Positions 48,801 to 62,900 of a DNA stretch of 64,000 nt are shown piece after piece. The stretch is from Lumbricus terrestris. Lineage: Eukaryota > Annelida > Clitellata > Crassiclitellata > Lumbricidae. Positions within the stretch are counted from its first letter, which is position 1; each line of letters begins with the position of its first letter. Where the stretch lies: contig OX457047.1 of assembly GCA_949752735.1 (NCBI GenBank), forward strand, positions 18,320,707-18,384,706. Direction: 5' to 3'. Below the pieces are notes generated by a model. The model saw only the letters and a list, made by a program, of their open reading frames with translations, had not been told where the DNA came from and searched no databases. The position numbers were made by a program, and so were the translations under genes.

Positions 48801-51392
48801 GACGTGTCGAGAGGTCGGACCAGTACGAGCTCCATCAAGGCTTAAAAACTGGAATAACAATGGAAGACTGCGAAGATCTCGAACTGGTAAGTTTGACCTC
48901 ATGTACTTCAATGTGCTGACCGAAGAGACCAGTTTCTTTGGCCAGCACATGGTCAAACTTACAAGAGAACAGGGTGATTAGAGTAACTTTGAACTTAGCT
49001 AAAAGGTCGAGAGGCGATAAAATAAAAGATTAGGGCAATTATATTTCATTAATATAATTACTTTAACGTTTTGATTGTTAAATTTTAAGATCGTCGTCAT
49101 CTTAAGTTTATACTTAGAAATAGGACCGAAAGTTGTTGCCCTTTGAGACGTTCTCTTAGGGAAGGGTGTGTGGTGTTCTTGATTTCGCAGGAAGAAGACT
49201 TCAGAGAAGATGTCGACGTGAGGCGTGAAGAGTCGGCGGCATCAGAGGCCAAGGGCTAAGACGTGTCGAGAGGTCGGACCAGTACGAGCTCCATCAAGGC
49301 TTAAAAACTGGAATAACAATGGAAGACTGCGAAGATCTCGAACTGGTAAGTATGACCTCATGTACTTCAATGTGCTGACCGAAGAGACCAGTTTCTTTGG
49401 CCAGCACATGGTCAAACTTACAAGAGAACAGGGTGATTAGAGTAACTTTGAACTTAGCTAAAAGGTCGAGAGGCGATAAAATAAAAGATTAGGGCAATTA
49501 TATTTCATTAATATAATTACTTTAACGTTTTGATTGTTAAATTTTAAGATCGTCGTCATCTTAAGTTTATACTTAGAAATAGGACCGAAAGTTGTTGCCC
49601 TTTGAGACATTCTCTTAGGGAAGGGTGTGTGGTGTTCTTGATTTCGCAGGAAGAAGACTTCAGAGAGGATGTCGACGTGAGGCGTGAAGAGTCGGCGGCA
49701 TCAGAGGCCAAGGGCTAAGACGTGTCGAGAGGTCGGACCAGTACGAGCTCCATCAAGGCTTAAAAACTGGAATAACAATGGAAGACTGCGAAGATCTCGA
49801 ACTGGTAAGTTTGACCTCATGTACTTCAATGTGCTGACCGAAGAGACCAGTTTCTTTGGCCAGCACATGGTCAAACTTACAAGAGAACAGGGTGACCAGA
49901 GTAACTTTGAACTTAGCTAAAAGGTCGAGAGGCGATAAAATAAAAGATTAGGGCAATTATATTTCATTAATATAATTACTTTAACGTTAAGATTGTTAAA
50001 TTTTAAGATCGTCATCATCTTAAGTTTATACTTAGACATAGGACCGAAAGTTGTTGCCCTTTGAGACGTTCTCTTAGGGAAGGGTGTGTGGTGTTCTTGA
50101 TTTCGCAGGAAGAAGACTTCAGAGAAGATGTCGACGTGAGGCGTGAAGAGTCGGCGGCATCAGAGGCCAAGGGCTAAGACGTGTCGAGAGGTCGGACCAG
50201 TACGAGCTCCATCAAGGCTTAAAAACTGGAATAACAATGGAAGACTGCGAAGATCTCGAACTGGTAAGTTTGACCTCATGTACTTCAATGTGCTGACCGA
50301 AGAGACCAGTTTCTTTGGCCAGCACATGGTCAAACTTACAAGAGAACAGGGTGATTAGAGTAACTTTGAACTTAGCTAAAAGGTCGAGAGGCGATAAAAT
50401 AAAAGATTAGGGCAATTATATTTCATTAATATAATTACTTTAACGTTTTGATTGTTAAATTTTAAGATCGTCGTCATCTTAAGTTTATACTTAGAAATAG
50501 GACCGAAAGTTGTTGCCCTTTGAGACATTCTCTTAGGGAAGGGTGTGTGGTGTTCTTGATTTCGCAGGAAGAAGACTTCAGAGAGGATGTCGACGTGAGG
50601 CGTGAAGAGTCGGCGGCATCAGAGGCCAAGGGCTAAGACGTGTCGAGAGGTCGGACCAGTACGAGCTCCATCAAGGCTTAAAAACTGGAATAACAATGGA
50701 AGACTGCGAAGATCTCGAACTGGTAAGTTTGACCTCATGTACTTCAATGTGCTGACCGAAGAGACCAGTTTCTTTGGCCAGCACATGGTCAAACTTACAA
50801 GAGAACAGGGTGACCAGAGTAACTTTGAACTTAGCTAAAAGGTCGAGAGGCGATAAAATAAAAGATTAGGGCAATTATATTTCATTAATATAATTACTTT
50901 AACGTTAAGATTGTTAAATTTTAAGATCGTCATCATCTTAAGTTTATACTTAGACATAGGACCGAAAGTTGTTGCCCTTTGAGACGTTCTCTTAGGGAAG
51001 GGTGTGTGGTGTTCTTGATTTCGCAGGAAGAAGACCTCAGAGAGGATGTCGACGTGAGGCGTGGACAGTCTGCGGCATCAGAGGCCAAGGGCTAAGACGT
51101 GTCGAGAGGTCGGACCAGTACGAGCTCCATCAAGGCTTAAAAACTGGAATAACAATGGAAGACTGCGAAGATCTCGAACTGGTAAGTTTGACCTCATGTA
51201 CTTCAATGTGCTGACCGAAGAGACCAGTTTCTTTGGCCAGCACATGGTCAAACTTACAAGAGAACAGGGTGATTAGAGTAACTTTGAACTTAGCTAAAAG
51301 GTCGAGAGGCGATAAAATAAAAGATTAGGGCAATTTTATTTCATTAATATAATTACTTTAACGTTTTGATTGTTAAATTTTAAGATCGTCAT
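45885..51392 (+). repeat. 12-monomer tandem duplication, copy 1
   Basis: Exactly 12 x 459 = 5,508 bp. It runs from the aattac/aactcg monomer through aaacccgg, ctaaaacg, gtaagagc, GTAAGTA and two gtgaccag monomers to a hybrid monomer around 51061. The following 5,508 bp repeat the same order. Confidence 0.85.
50934..51392 (+). repeat. Hybrid monomer marking an unequal exchange
   Basis: Its first half has the features of the gatttcg monomer that normally follows a gtgaccag monomer: the gacatagg lead, gacctcagagagg and ggacagtctgcgg. Its second half has gatctcg, caagagaac and a ttttattt/acgttttg tail, as in the monomer that normally precedes the aattac/aactcg monomer. The switch falls between about 51070 and 51173. 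This is what crossing over between misaligned arrays would leave, and it explains the 12-monomer duplication. Confidence 0.7.
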
Positions 51393-54300
51393 CATCTTAA
51401 GTTTATACTTAGAAATAGGACCGAAAGTTGTTGCCCTTTGAGACGTTCTCTTAGGGAAGGGTGTGTGGTGATCTTGATTTCGCAGGAAGAAGACCTCAGA
51501 GAGGATGTCGACGTGAGGCGTGGACAGTCTGCGGCATCAGAGGCCAAGGGCTAAGACGTGTCGAGAGGTCGGACCAGTACGAGCTCCATCAAGGCTTAAA
51601 AACCGGAATTACAATGGAAGACTGCGAGGATCTCGAACTCGTAAGTTTGACCTCATGTACTTCAATGTGCTGACCGAAGAGACCAGTTTCTTTGGCCAGC
51701 ACATGGTCAAACTTACAAGAGAACAGGGTGATTAGAGTCACTTTGAACTTAGCTAAAAGGTCGAGAGGCGATAAAATAAAAGATTAGGGCAATTTTATTT
51801 CATTAATATAATTACTTTAACGTTTAGATTGTTAATTTTTAAGATCGTCGTCATCTTAAGTTTATACTTAGAAATAGGACCGAAAGTTGTTGCCCTTTGA
51901 GACATTCTCTTAGGGAAGGGTGTGTGGTGTTCTTGATTTCGCAGGAAGAAGACTTCAGAGAGGATGTCGACGTGAGGCGTGAAGAGTCGGCGGCATCAGA
52001 GGCCAAGGGCTAAGACGTGTCGAGAGGTCGGACCAGTACGAGCTCCATCAAGGCTTAAAAACTGGAATAACAATGGAAGACTGCGAAGATCTCGAACTGG
52101 TAAGTTTGACCTCATGTACTTCAATGTGCTGACCGAAGAGACCAGTTTCTTTGGCCAGCACATGGTCAAACTTACAAGAGAACAGGGTGATTAGAGTAAC
52201 TTTGAACTTAGCTAAAAGGTCGAGAGGCGATAAAATGAAAGATTAGGGCAATTTTATTTCATTAATATAATTACTTTAACGTTTTGATTGTTAAATTTTA
52301 AGATCGTCGTCATCTTAAGTTTATACTTAGAAATAGGACCGAAAGTTGTTGCCCTTTGAGACGTTCTCTTAGGGAAGGGTGTGTGGTGTTCTTGATTTCG
52401 CAGGAAGAAGACCTCAGAGAGGATGTCGACGTGAGGCGTGGACAGTCTGCGGCATCAGAGGCCAAGGGCTAAGACGTGTCGAGAGGTCGGACCAGTACGA
52501 GCTCCATCAAGGCTTAAAACCCGGAATAACAATGGAAGACTGCGAAGATCTCGAACTGGTAAGTTTGACCTCATGTACTTCAATGTGCTGACCGAAGAGA
52601 CCAGTTTCTTTGGCCAGCACATGGTCAAACTTACAAGAGAACAGGGTGATTAGAGTAACTTTGAACTTAGCTAAAAGGTCGAGAGGCGATAAAATAAAAG
52701 ATTAGGGCAATTATATTTCATTAATATAATTACTTTAACGTTAAGATTGTTAAATTTTAAGATCGTCATCATCTTAAGTTTATACTTAGACATAGGACCG
52801 AAAGTTGTTGCCCTTTGAGACGTTCTCTTAGGGAAGGGTGTGTGGTGTTCTTGATTTCGCAGGAAGAAGACTTCAGAGAAGATGTCGACGTGAGGCGTGA
52901 AGAGTCGGCGGCATCAGAGGCCAAGGGCTAAAACGTGTCGAGAGGTCGGACCAGTACGAGCTCCATCAAGGCTTAAAAACTGGAATAACAATGGAAGACT
53001 GCGAAGATCTCGAACTGGTAAGTTTGACCTCATGTACTTCAATGTGCTGACCGAAGAGACCAGTTTCTTTGGCCAGCACATGGTCAAACTTACAAGAGAA
53101 CAGGGTGATTAGAGTAACTTTGAACTTAGCTAAAAGGTCGAGAGGCGATAAAATAAAAGATTAGGGCAATTATATTTCATTAATATAATTACTTTAACGT
53201 TTTGATTGTTAAATTTTAAGATCGTCGTCATCTTAAGTTTATACTTAGAAATAGGACCGAAAGTTGTTGCCCTTTGAGACGTTCTCTTAGGGAAGGGTGT
53301 GTGGTGTTCTTGATTTCGCAGGAAGAAGACCTCAGAGAGGATGTCGACGTGAGGCGTGGACAGTCTGCGGCATCAGAGGCCAAGGGCTAAGACGTGTCGA
53401 GAGGTCGGACCAGTACGAGCTCCATCAAGGCTTAAAAACTGGAATAACAATGGAAGACTGCGAAGATCTCGAACTGGTAAGTTTGACCTCATGTACTTCA
53501 ATGTGCTGACCGAAGAGACCAGTTTCTTTGGCCAGCACATGGTCAAACTTACAAGAGAACAGGGTGATTAGAGTAACTTTGAACTTAGCTAAAAGGTCGA
53601 GAGGCGATAAAATAAAAGATTAGGGCAATTATATTTCATTAATATAATTACTTTAACGTTTTGATTGTTAAATTTTAAGATCGTCGTCATCTTAAGTTTA
53701 TACTTAGAAATAGGACCGAAAGTTGTTGCCCTTTGAGACGTTCTCTTAGGGAAGGGTGTGTGGTGTTCTTGATTTCGCAGGAAGAAGACTTCAGAGAGGA
53801 TGTCGACGTGAGGCGTGAAGAGTCGGCGGCATCAGAGGCCAAGGGCTAAGACGTGTCGAGAGGTCGGACCAGTACGAGCTCCATCAAGGCTTAAAAACTG
53901 GAATAACAATGGAAGACTGCGAAGATCTCGAACTGGTAAGTTTGACCTCATGTACTTCAATGTGCTGACCGAAGAGACCAGTTTCTTTGGCCAGCACATG
54001 GTCAAACTTACAAGAGAACAGGGTGATTAGAGTAACTTTGAACTTAGCTAAAAGGTCGAGAGGCGATAAAATAAAAGATTAGGGCAATTTTATTTCATTA
54101 ATATAATTACTTTAACGTTTTGATTGTTAAATTTTAAGATCGTCATCATCTTAAGTTTAGACTTCGACATAAGACCGAAAGTTGTTGCCCTTTGAGACAT
54201 TCTCTTAGGGAAGGGTGTGTGGTGTTCTTGATTTCGCAGGAAGAAGACTTCAGAGAGGATGTCGACGTGAGGCGTGAAGAGTCGGCGGCATCAGAGGCCA

Positions 54301-56900
54301 AGGGCTAAGACGTGTCGAGAGGTCGGACCAGTACGAGCTCCATCAAGGCTTAAAAACTGGAATAACAATGGAAGACTGCGAAGATCTCGAACTGGTAAGT
54401 TTGACCTCATGTACTTCAATGTGCTGACCGAAGAGACCAGTTTCTTTGGCCAGCACATGGTCAAACTTACAAGAGAACAGGGTGATTAGAGTAACTTTGA
54501 ACTTAGCTAAAAGGTCGAGAGGCGATAAAATAAAAGATTAGGGCAATTATATTTCATTAATATAATTACTTTAACGTTTTGATTGTTAAATTTTAAGATC
54601 GTCGTCATCTTAAGTTTATACTTAGAAATAGGACCGAAAGTTGTTGCCCTTTGAGACGTTCTCTTAGGGAAGGGTGTGTGGTGTTCTTGATTTCGCAGGA
54701 AGAAGACTTCAGAGAAGATGTCGACGTGAGGCGTGAAGAGTCGGCGGCATCAGAGGCCAAGGGCTAAGACGTGTCGAGAGGTCGGACCAGTACGAGCTCC
54801 ATCAAGGCTTAAAAACTGGAATAACAATGGAAGACTGCGAAGATCTCGAACTGGTAAGTATGACCTCATGTACTTCAATGTGCTGACCGAAGAGACCAGT
54901 TTCTTTGGCCAGCACATGGTCAAACTTACAAGAGAACAGGGTGATTAGAGTAACTTTGAACTTAGCTAAAAGGTCGAGAGGCGATAAAATAAAAGATTAG
55001 GGCAATTATATTTCATTAATATAATTACTTTAACGTTTTGATTGTTAAATTTTAAGATCGTCGTCATCTTAAGTTTATACTTAGAAATAGGACCGAAAGT
55101 TGTTGCCCTTTGAGACATTCTCTTAGGGAAGGGTGTGTGGTGTTCTTGATTTCGCAGGAAGAAGACTTCAGAGAGGATGTCGACGTGAGGCGTGAAGAGT
55201 CGGCGGCATCAGAGGCCAAGGGCTAAGACGTGTCGAGAGGTCGGACCAGTACGAGCTCCATCAAGGCTTAAAAACTGGAATAACAATGGAAGACTGCGAA
55301 GATCTCGAACTGGTAAGTTTGACCTCATGTACTTCAATGTGCTGACCGAAGAGACCAGTTTCTTTGGCCAGCACATGGTCAAACTTACAAGAGAACAGGG
55401 TGACCAGAGTAACTTTGAACTTAGCTAAAAGGTCGAGAGGCGATAAAATAAAAGATTAGGGCAATTATATTTCATTAATATAATTACTTTAACGTTAAGA
55501 TTGTTAAATTTTAAGATCGTCATCATCTTAAGTTTATACTTAGACATAGGACCGAAAGTTGTTGCCCTTTGAGACGTTCTCTTAGGGAAGGGTGTGTGGT
55601 GTTCTTGATTTCGCAGGAAGAAGACTTCAGAGAAGATGTCGACGTGAGGCGTGAAGAGTCGGCGGCATCAGAGGCCAAGGGCTAAGACGTGTCGAGAGGT
55701 CGGACCAGTACGAGCTCCATCAAGGCTTAAAAACTGGAATAACAATGGAAGACTGCGAAGATCTCGAACTGGTAAGTTTGACCTCATGTACTTCAATGTG
55801 CTGACCGAAGAGACCAGTTTCTTTGGCCAGCACATGGTCAAACTTACAAGAGAACAGGGTGATTAGAGTAACTTTGAACTTAGCTAAAAGGTCGAGAGGC
55901 GATAAAATAAAAGATTAGGGCAATTATATTTCATTAATATAATTACTTTAACGTTTTGATTGTTAAATTTTAAGATCGTCGTCATCTTAAGTTTATACTT
56001 AGAAATAGGACCGAAAGTTGTTGCCCTTTGAGACATTCTCTTAGGGAAGGGTGTGTGGTGTTCTTGATTTCGCAGGAAGAAGACTTCAGAGAGGATGTCG
56101 ACGTGAGGCGTGAAGAGTCGGCGGCATCAGAGGCCAAGGGCTAAGACGTGTCGAGAGGTCGGACCAGTACGAGCTCCATCAAGGCTTAAAAACTGGAATA
56201 ACAATGGAAGACTGCGAAGATCTCGAACTGGTAAGTTTGACCTCATGTACTTCAATGTGCTGACCGAAGAGACCAGTTTCTTTGGCCAGCACATGGTCAA
56301 ACTTACAAGAGAACAGGGTGACCAGAGTAACTTTGAACTTAGCTAAAAGGTCGAGAGGCGATAAAATAAAAGATTAGGGCAATTATATTTCATTAATATA
56401 ATTACTTTAACGTTAAGATTGTTAAATTTTAAGATCGTCATCATCTTAAGTTTATACTTAGACATAGGACCGAAAGTTGTTGCCCTTTGAGACGTTCTCT
56501 TAGGGAAGGGTGTGTGGTGTTCTTGATTTCGCAGGAAGAAGACCTCAGAGAGGATGTCGACGTGAGGCGTGGACAGTCTGCGGCATCAGAGGCCAAGGGC
56601 TAAGACGTGTCGAGAGGTCGGACCAGTACGAGCTCCATCAAGGCTTAAAAACTGGAATAACAATGGAAGACTGCGAAGATTTCGAACTGGTAAGTTTGAC
56701 CTCATGTACTTCAATGTGCTGACCGAAGAGACCAGTTTCTTTGGCCAGCACATGGTCAAACTTACAAGCGAACAGGGTGATTAGAGTAACTTTGAACTTA
56801 GCTAAAAGGTCGAGAGGCGATAAAATAAAAGATTAGGGCAATTATATTTCATTAATATAATTACTTTAACGTTAAGATTGTTAAATGTTAAGATCGTCAT
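51393..56900 (+). repeat. 12-monomer tandem duplication, copy 2
   Basis: Same order and length as the preceding block. It ends in a gatttcg/caagcgaac monomer (56569) where copy 1 ends in the hybrid monomer. The fifth monomer differs: gtacgagc and aaaactgg at 53356 against gtaagagc and aaaaccgg at 47848. The two copies have therefore begun to diverge or were patched by conversion. Confidence 0.85.
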
Positions 56901-59900
56901 CATCTTAAGTTTAGACTTCGACATAAGACCGAAAGTTGTTGCCCTTTGAGACGTTCTCTTAGGGAAGGGTGTGTGGTGTTCTTGATTTCGCAGGAAGAAG
57001 ACTTCAGAGAAGATGTCGACGTGAGGCGTGAAGAGTCGGCGGCATCAGAGGCCAAGGGCTAAGACGTGTCGAGAGGTCGGACCAGTACGAGCTCCATCAA
57101 GGCTTAAAAACTGGAATAACAATGGAAGACTGCGAAGATCTCGAACTGGTAAGTTTGACCTCATGTACTTCAATGTGCTGACCGAAGAGACCAGTTTCTT
57201 TGGCCAGCACATGGTCAAACTTACAAGAGAACAGGGTGATTAGAGTAACTTTGAACTTAGCTAAAAGGTCGAGAGGCGATAAAATAAAAGATTAGGGCAA
57301 TTATATTTCATTAATATAATTACTTTAACGTTTTGATTGTTAAATTTTAAGATCGTCGTCATCTTAAGTTTATACTTAGAAATAGGACCGAAAGTTGTTG
57401 CCCTTTGAGACGTTCTCTTAGGGAAGGGTGTGTGGTGTTCTTGATTTCGCAGGAAGAAGACCTCAGAGAGGATGTCGACGTGAGGCGTGGACAGTCTGCG
57501 GCATCAGAGGCCAAGGGCTAAGACGTGTCGAGAGGTCGGACCAGTACGAGCTCCATCAAGGCTTAAAACCCGGAATAACAATGGAAGACTGCGAAGATCT
57601 CGAACTGGTAAGTTTGACCTCATGTACTTCAATGTGCTGACCGAAGAGACCAGTTTCTTTGGCCAGCACATGGTCAAACTTACAAGAGAACAGGGTGATT
57701 AGAGTAACTTTGAACTTAGCTAAAAGGTCGAGAGGCGATAAAATAAAAGATTAGGGCAATTATATTTCATTAATATAATTACTTTAACGTTAAGATTGTT
57801 AAATTTTAAGATCGTCATCATCTTAAGTTTATACTTAGACATAGGACCGAAAGTTGTTGCCCTTTGAGACGTTCTCTTAGGGAAGGGTGTGTGGTGTTCT
57901 TGATTTCGCAGGAAGAAGACTTCAGAGAAGATGTCGACGTGAGGCGTGAAGAGTCGGCGGCATCAGAGGCCAAGGGCTAAGACGTGTCGAGAGGTCGGAC
58001 CAGTACGAGCTCCATCAAGGCTTAAAAACTGGAATAACAATGGAAGACTGCGAAGATCTCGAACTGGTAAGTTTGACCTCATGTACTTCAATGTGCTGAC
58101 CGAAGAGACCAGTTTCTTTGGCCAGCACATGGTCAAACTTACAAGAGAACAGGGTGATTAGAGTAACTTTGAACTTAGCTAAAAGGTCGAGAGGCGATAA
58201 AATAAAAGATTAGGGCAATTATATTTCATTAATATAATTACTTTAACGTTTTGATTGTTAAATTTTAAGATCGTCGTCATCTTAAGTTTATACTTAGAAA
58301 TAGGACCGAAAGTTGTTGCCCTTTGAGACGTTCTCTTAGGGAAGGGTGTGTGGTGTTCTTGATTTCGCAGGAAGAAGACCTCAGAGAGGATGTCGACGTG
58401 AGGCGTGGACAGTCTGCGGCATCAGAGGCCAAGGGCTAAGACGTGTCGAGAGGTCGGACCAGTACGAGCTCCATCAAGGCTTAAAAACCGGAATAACAAT
58501 GGAAGACTGCGAAGATCTCGAACTGGTAAGTTTGACCTCATGTACTTCAATGTGCTGACCGAAGAGACCAGTTTCTTTGGCCAGCACATGGTCAAACTTA
58601 CAAGAGAACAGGGTGATTAGAGTCACTTTGAACTTAGCTAAAAGGTCGAGAGGCGATAAAATAAAAGTATAGGGCAATTTTATTTCATTAATATAATTAC
58701 TTTAACGTTTAGATTGTTAAATTTTAAGATCGTCGTCATCTTAAGTTCATACTTAGAAATAGGACCGAAAGTTGTTGCCCTTTGAGACGTTCTCTTAGGG
58801 AAGGGTGTGTGGTGTTCTTGATTTCGCAGGAAGAAGACTTCAGAGAGGATGTCGACGTGAGGCGTGAAGAGTCGGCGGCATCAGAGGCCAAGGGCTAAGA
58901 CGTGTCGAGAGGTCGGACCAGTACGAGCTCCATCAAGGCTTAAAAACTGGAATAACAATGGAAGACTGCGAAGATCTCGAACTGGTAAGTTTGACCTCAT
59001 GTACTTCAATGTGCTGACCGAAGAGACCAGTTTCTTTGGCCAGCACATGGTCAAACTTACAAGCGAACAGGGTGATTAGAGTAACTTTGAACTTAGCTAA
59101 AAGGTCGAGAGGCGATAAAATAAAAGATTAGGGCAATTTTATTTCATTAATATAATTACTTTAACGTTTTGATTGTTAAATTTTAAGATCGTCATCATCT
59201 TAAGTTTAGACTTCGACATAAGACCGAAAGTTGTTGCCCTTTGAGACATTCTCGTAGGGAAGGGTGTGTGGTGTTCTTGATTTCGCAGGAAGAAGACTTC
59301 AGAGAGGATGTCGACGTGAGGCGTGAAGAGTCGGCGGCATCAGAGGCCAAGGGCTAAGACGTGTCGAGAGGTCGGACCAGTACGAGCTCCATCAAGGCTT
59401 AAAAACTGGAATAACAATGGAAGACTGCGAAGATCTCGAACTGGTAAGTTTGACCTCATGTACTTCAATGTGCTGACCGAAGAGACCAGTTTCTTTGGCC
59501 AGCACATGGTCAAACTTACAAGAGAACAGGGTGATTAGAGTCACTTTGAACTTAGCTAAAAGGTCGAGAGGCGATAAAATAAAAGTATAGGGCAATTTTA
59601 TTTCATTAATATAATTACTTTAACGTTTAGATTGTTAAATTTTAAGATCGTCGTCATCTTAAGTTTATACTTAGAAATAGGACCGAAAGTTGTTGCCCTT
59701 TGAGACGTTCTCTTAGGGAAGGGTGTGTGGTGTTCTTGATTTCGCAGGAAGAAGACTTCAGAGAGGATGTCGACGTGAGGCGTGAAGAGTCGGCGGCATC
59801 AGAGGCCAAGGGCTAAGACGTGTCGAGAGGTCGGACCAGTACGAGCTCCATCAAGGCTTAAAAACTGGAATAACAATGGAAGACTGCGAAGATCTCGAAC

Positions 59901-62900
59901 TGGTAAGTTTGACCTCATGTACTTCAATGTGCTGACCGAAGAGACCAGTTTCTTTGGCCAGCACATGGTCAAACTTACAAGCGAACAGGGTGATTAGAGT
60001 AACTTTGAACTTAGCTAAAAGGTCGAGAGGCGATAAAATAAAAGATTAGGGCAATTTTATTTCATTAATATAATTACTTTAACGTTTTGATTGTTAAATT
60101 TTAAGATCGTCGTCATCTTAAGTTCATACTTAGAAATAGGACCGAAAGTTGTTGCCCTTTGAGACGTTCTCTTAGGGAAGGGTGTGTGGTGTTCTTGATT
60201 TCGCAGGAAGAAGACTTCAGAGAGGATGTCGACGTGAGGCGTGAAGAGTCGGCGGCATCAGAGGCCAAGGGCTAAGACGTGTCGAGAGGTCGGACCAGTA
60301 CGAGCTCCATCAAGGCTTAAAAACTGGAATAACAATGGAAGACTGCGAAGATCTCGAACTGGTAAGTTTGACCTCATGTACTTCAATGTGCTGACCGAAG
60401 AGACCAGTTTCTTTGGCCAGCACATGGTCAAACTTACAAGCGAACAGGGTGATTAGAGTAACTTTGAACTTAGCTAAAAGGTCGAGAGGCGATAAAATAA
60501 AAGATTAGGGCAATTTTATTTCATTAATATAATTACTTTAACGTTTTGATTGTTAAATTTTAAGATCGTCATCATCTTAAGTTTAGACTTCGACATAAGA
60601 CCGAAAGTTGTTGCCCTTTGAGACATTCTCTTAGGGAAGGGTGTGTGGTGTTCTTGATTTCGCAGGAAGAAGACTTCAGAGAGGATGTCGACGTGAGGCG
60701 TGAAGAGTCGGCGGCATCAGAGGCCAAGGGCTAAGACGTGTCGAGAGGTCGGACCAGTACGAGCTCCATCAAGGCTTAAAAACTGGAATAACAATGGAAG
60801 ACTGCGAAGATCTCGAACTGGTAAGTTTGACCTCATGTACTTCAATGTGCTGACCGAAGAGACCAGTTTCTTTGGCCAGCACATGGTCAAACTTACAAGA
60901 GAACAGGGTGATTAGAGTCACTTTGAACTTAGCTAAAAGGTCGAGAGGCGATAAAATAAAAGTATAGGGCAATTTTATTTCATTAATATAATTACTTTAA
61001 CGTTTAGATTGTTAAATTTTAAGATCGTCGTCATCTTAAGTTTATACTTAGAAATAGGACCGAAAGTTGTTGCCCTTTGAGACGTTCTCTTAGGGAAGGG
61101 TGTGTGGTGTTCTTGATTTCGCAGGAAGAAGACCTCAGAGAGGATGTCGACGTGAGGCGTGGACAGTCGGCGGCATCAGAGGCCAAGGGCTAAGACGTGT
61201 CGAGAGGTCGGACCAGTACGAGCTCCATCAAGGCTTAAAAACTGGAATAACAATGGAAGACTGCGAAGATCTCGAACTGGTAAGTTTGACCTCATGTACT
61301 TCAATGTGCTGACCGAAGAGACCAGTTTCTTTGGCCAGCACATGGTCAAACTTACAAGAGAACAGGGTGATTAGAGTAACTTTGAACTTAGCTAAAAGGT
61401 CGAGAGGCGATAAAATAAAAGATTAGGGCAATTTTATTTCATTAATATAATTACTTTAAGGTTTTGATTGTTAAATTTTAAGATCGTCATCATCTTAAGT
61501 TTAGACTTCGACATAAGACCGAAAGTTGTTGCCCTTTGAGACATTCTCTTAGGGAAGGGTGTGTGGTGTTCTTGATTTCGCAGGAAGAAGACTTCAGAGA
61601 GGATGTCGACGTGAGGCGTGAAGAGTCGACGGCATCAGAGGCCAAGGGCTAAGACGTGTCGAGAGGTCGGACCAGTACGAGCTCCATCAAGGCTTAAAAA
61701 CTGGAATAACAATGGAAGACTGCGAAGATCTCGAACTGGTAAGTTTGACCTCATGTACTTCAATGTGCTGACCGAAGAGACCAGTTTCTTTGGCCAGCAC
61801 ATGGTCAAACTTACAAGAGAACAGGGTGATTAGAGTAACTTTGAACTTAGCTAAAAGGTCGAGAGGCGATAAAATAAAAGATTAGGGCAATTTTATTTCA
61901 TTAATATAATTACTTTAACGTTTTGATTGTTAAATTTTAAGATCGTCGTCATCTTAAGTTTATACTTAGAAATAGGACCGAAAGTTGTTGCCCTTTGAGA
62001 CATTCTCTTAGGGAAGGGTGTGTGGTGTTCTTGATTTCGCAGGAAGAAGACTTCAGAGAGGATGTCGACGTGAGGCGTGAAGAGTCGGCGGCATCAGAGG
62101 CCAAGGGCTAAGACGTGTCGAGAGGTCGGACCAGTACGAGCTCCATCAAGGCTTAAAACCCGGAATAACAATGGAAGACTGCGAAGATCTCGAACTGGTA
62201 AGTTTGACCTCATGTACTTCAATGTGCTGACCGAAGAGACCAGTTTCTTTGGCCAGCACATGGTCAAACTTACAAGAGAACAGGGTGATTAGAGTAACTT
62301 TGAACTTAGCTAAAAGGTCGAGAGGCGATAAAATAAAAGATTAGGGCAATTATATTTCATTAATATAATTACTTTAACGTTAAGATTGTTAAATTTTAAG
62401 ATCGTCATCATCTTAAGTTTATACTTAGACATAGGACCGAAAGTTGTTGCCCTTTGAGACGTTCTCTTAGGGAAGGGTGTGTGGTGTTCTTGATTTCGCA
62501 GGAAGAAGACTTCAGAGAAGATGTCGACGTGAGGCGTGAAGAGTCGGCGGCATCAGAGGCCAAGGGCTAAGACGTGTCGAGAGGTCGGACCAGTACGAGC
62601 TCCATCAAGGCTTAAAAACTGGAATAACAATGGAAGACTGCGAAGATCTCGAACTGGTAAGTTTGACCTCATGTACTTCAATGTGCTGACCGAAGAGACC
62701 AGTTTCTTTGGCCAGCACATGGTCAAACTTACAAGAGAACAGGGTGATTAGAGTAACTTTGAACTTAGCTAAAAGGTCGAGAGGCGATAAAATAAAAGAT
62801 TAGGGCAATTATATTTCATTAATATAATTACTTTAACGTTTTGATTGTTAAATTTTAAGATCGTCGTCATCTTAAGTTTATACTTAGAAATAGGACCGAA

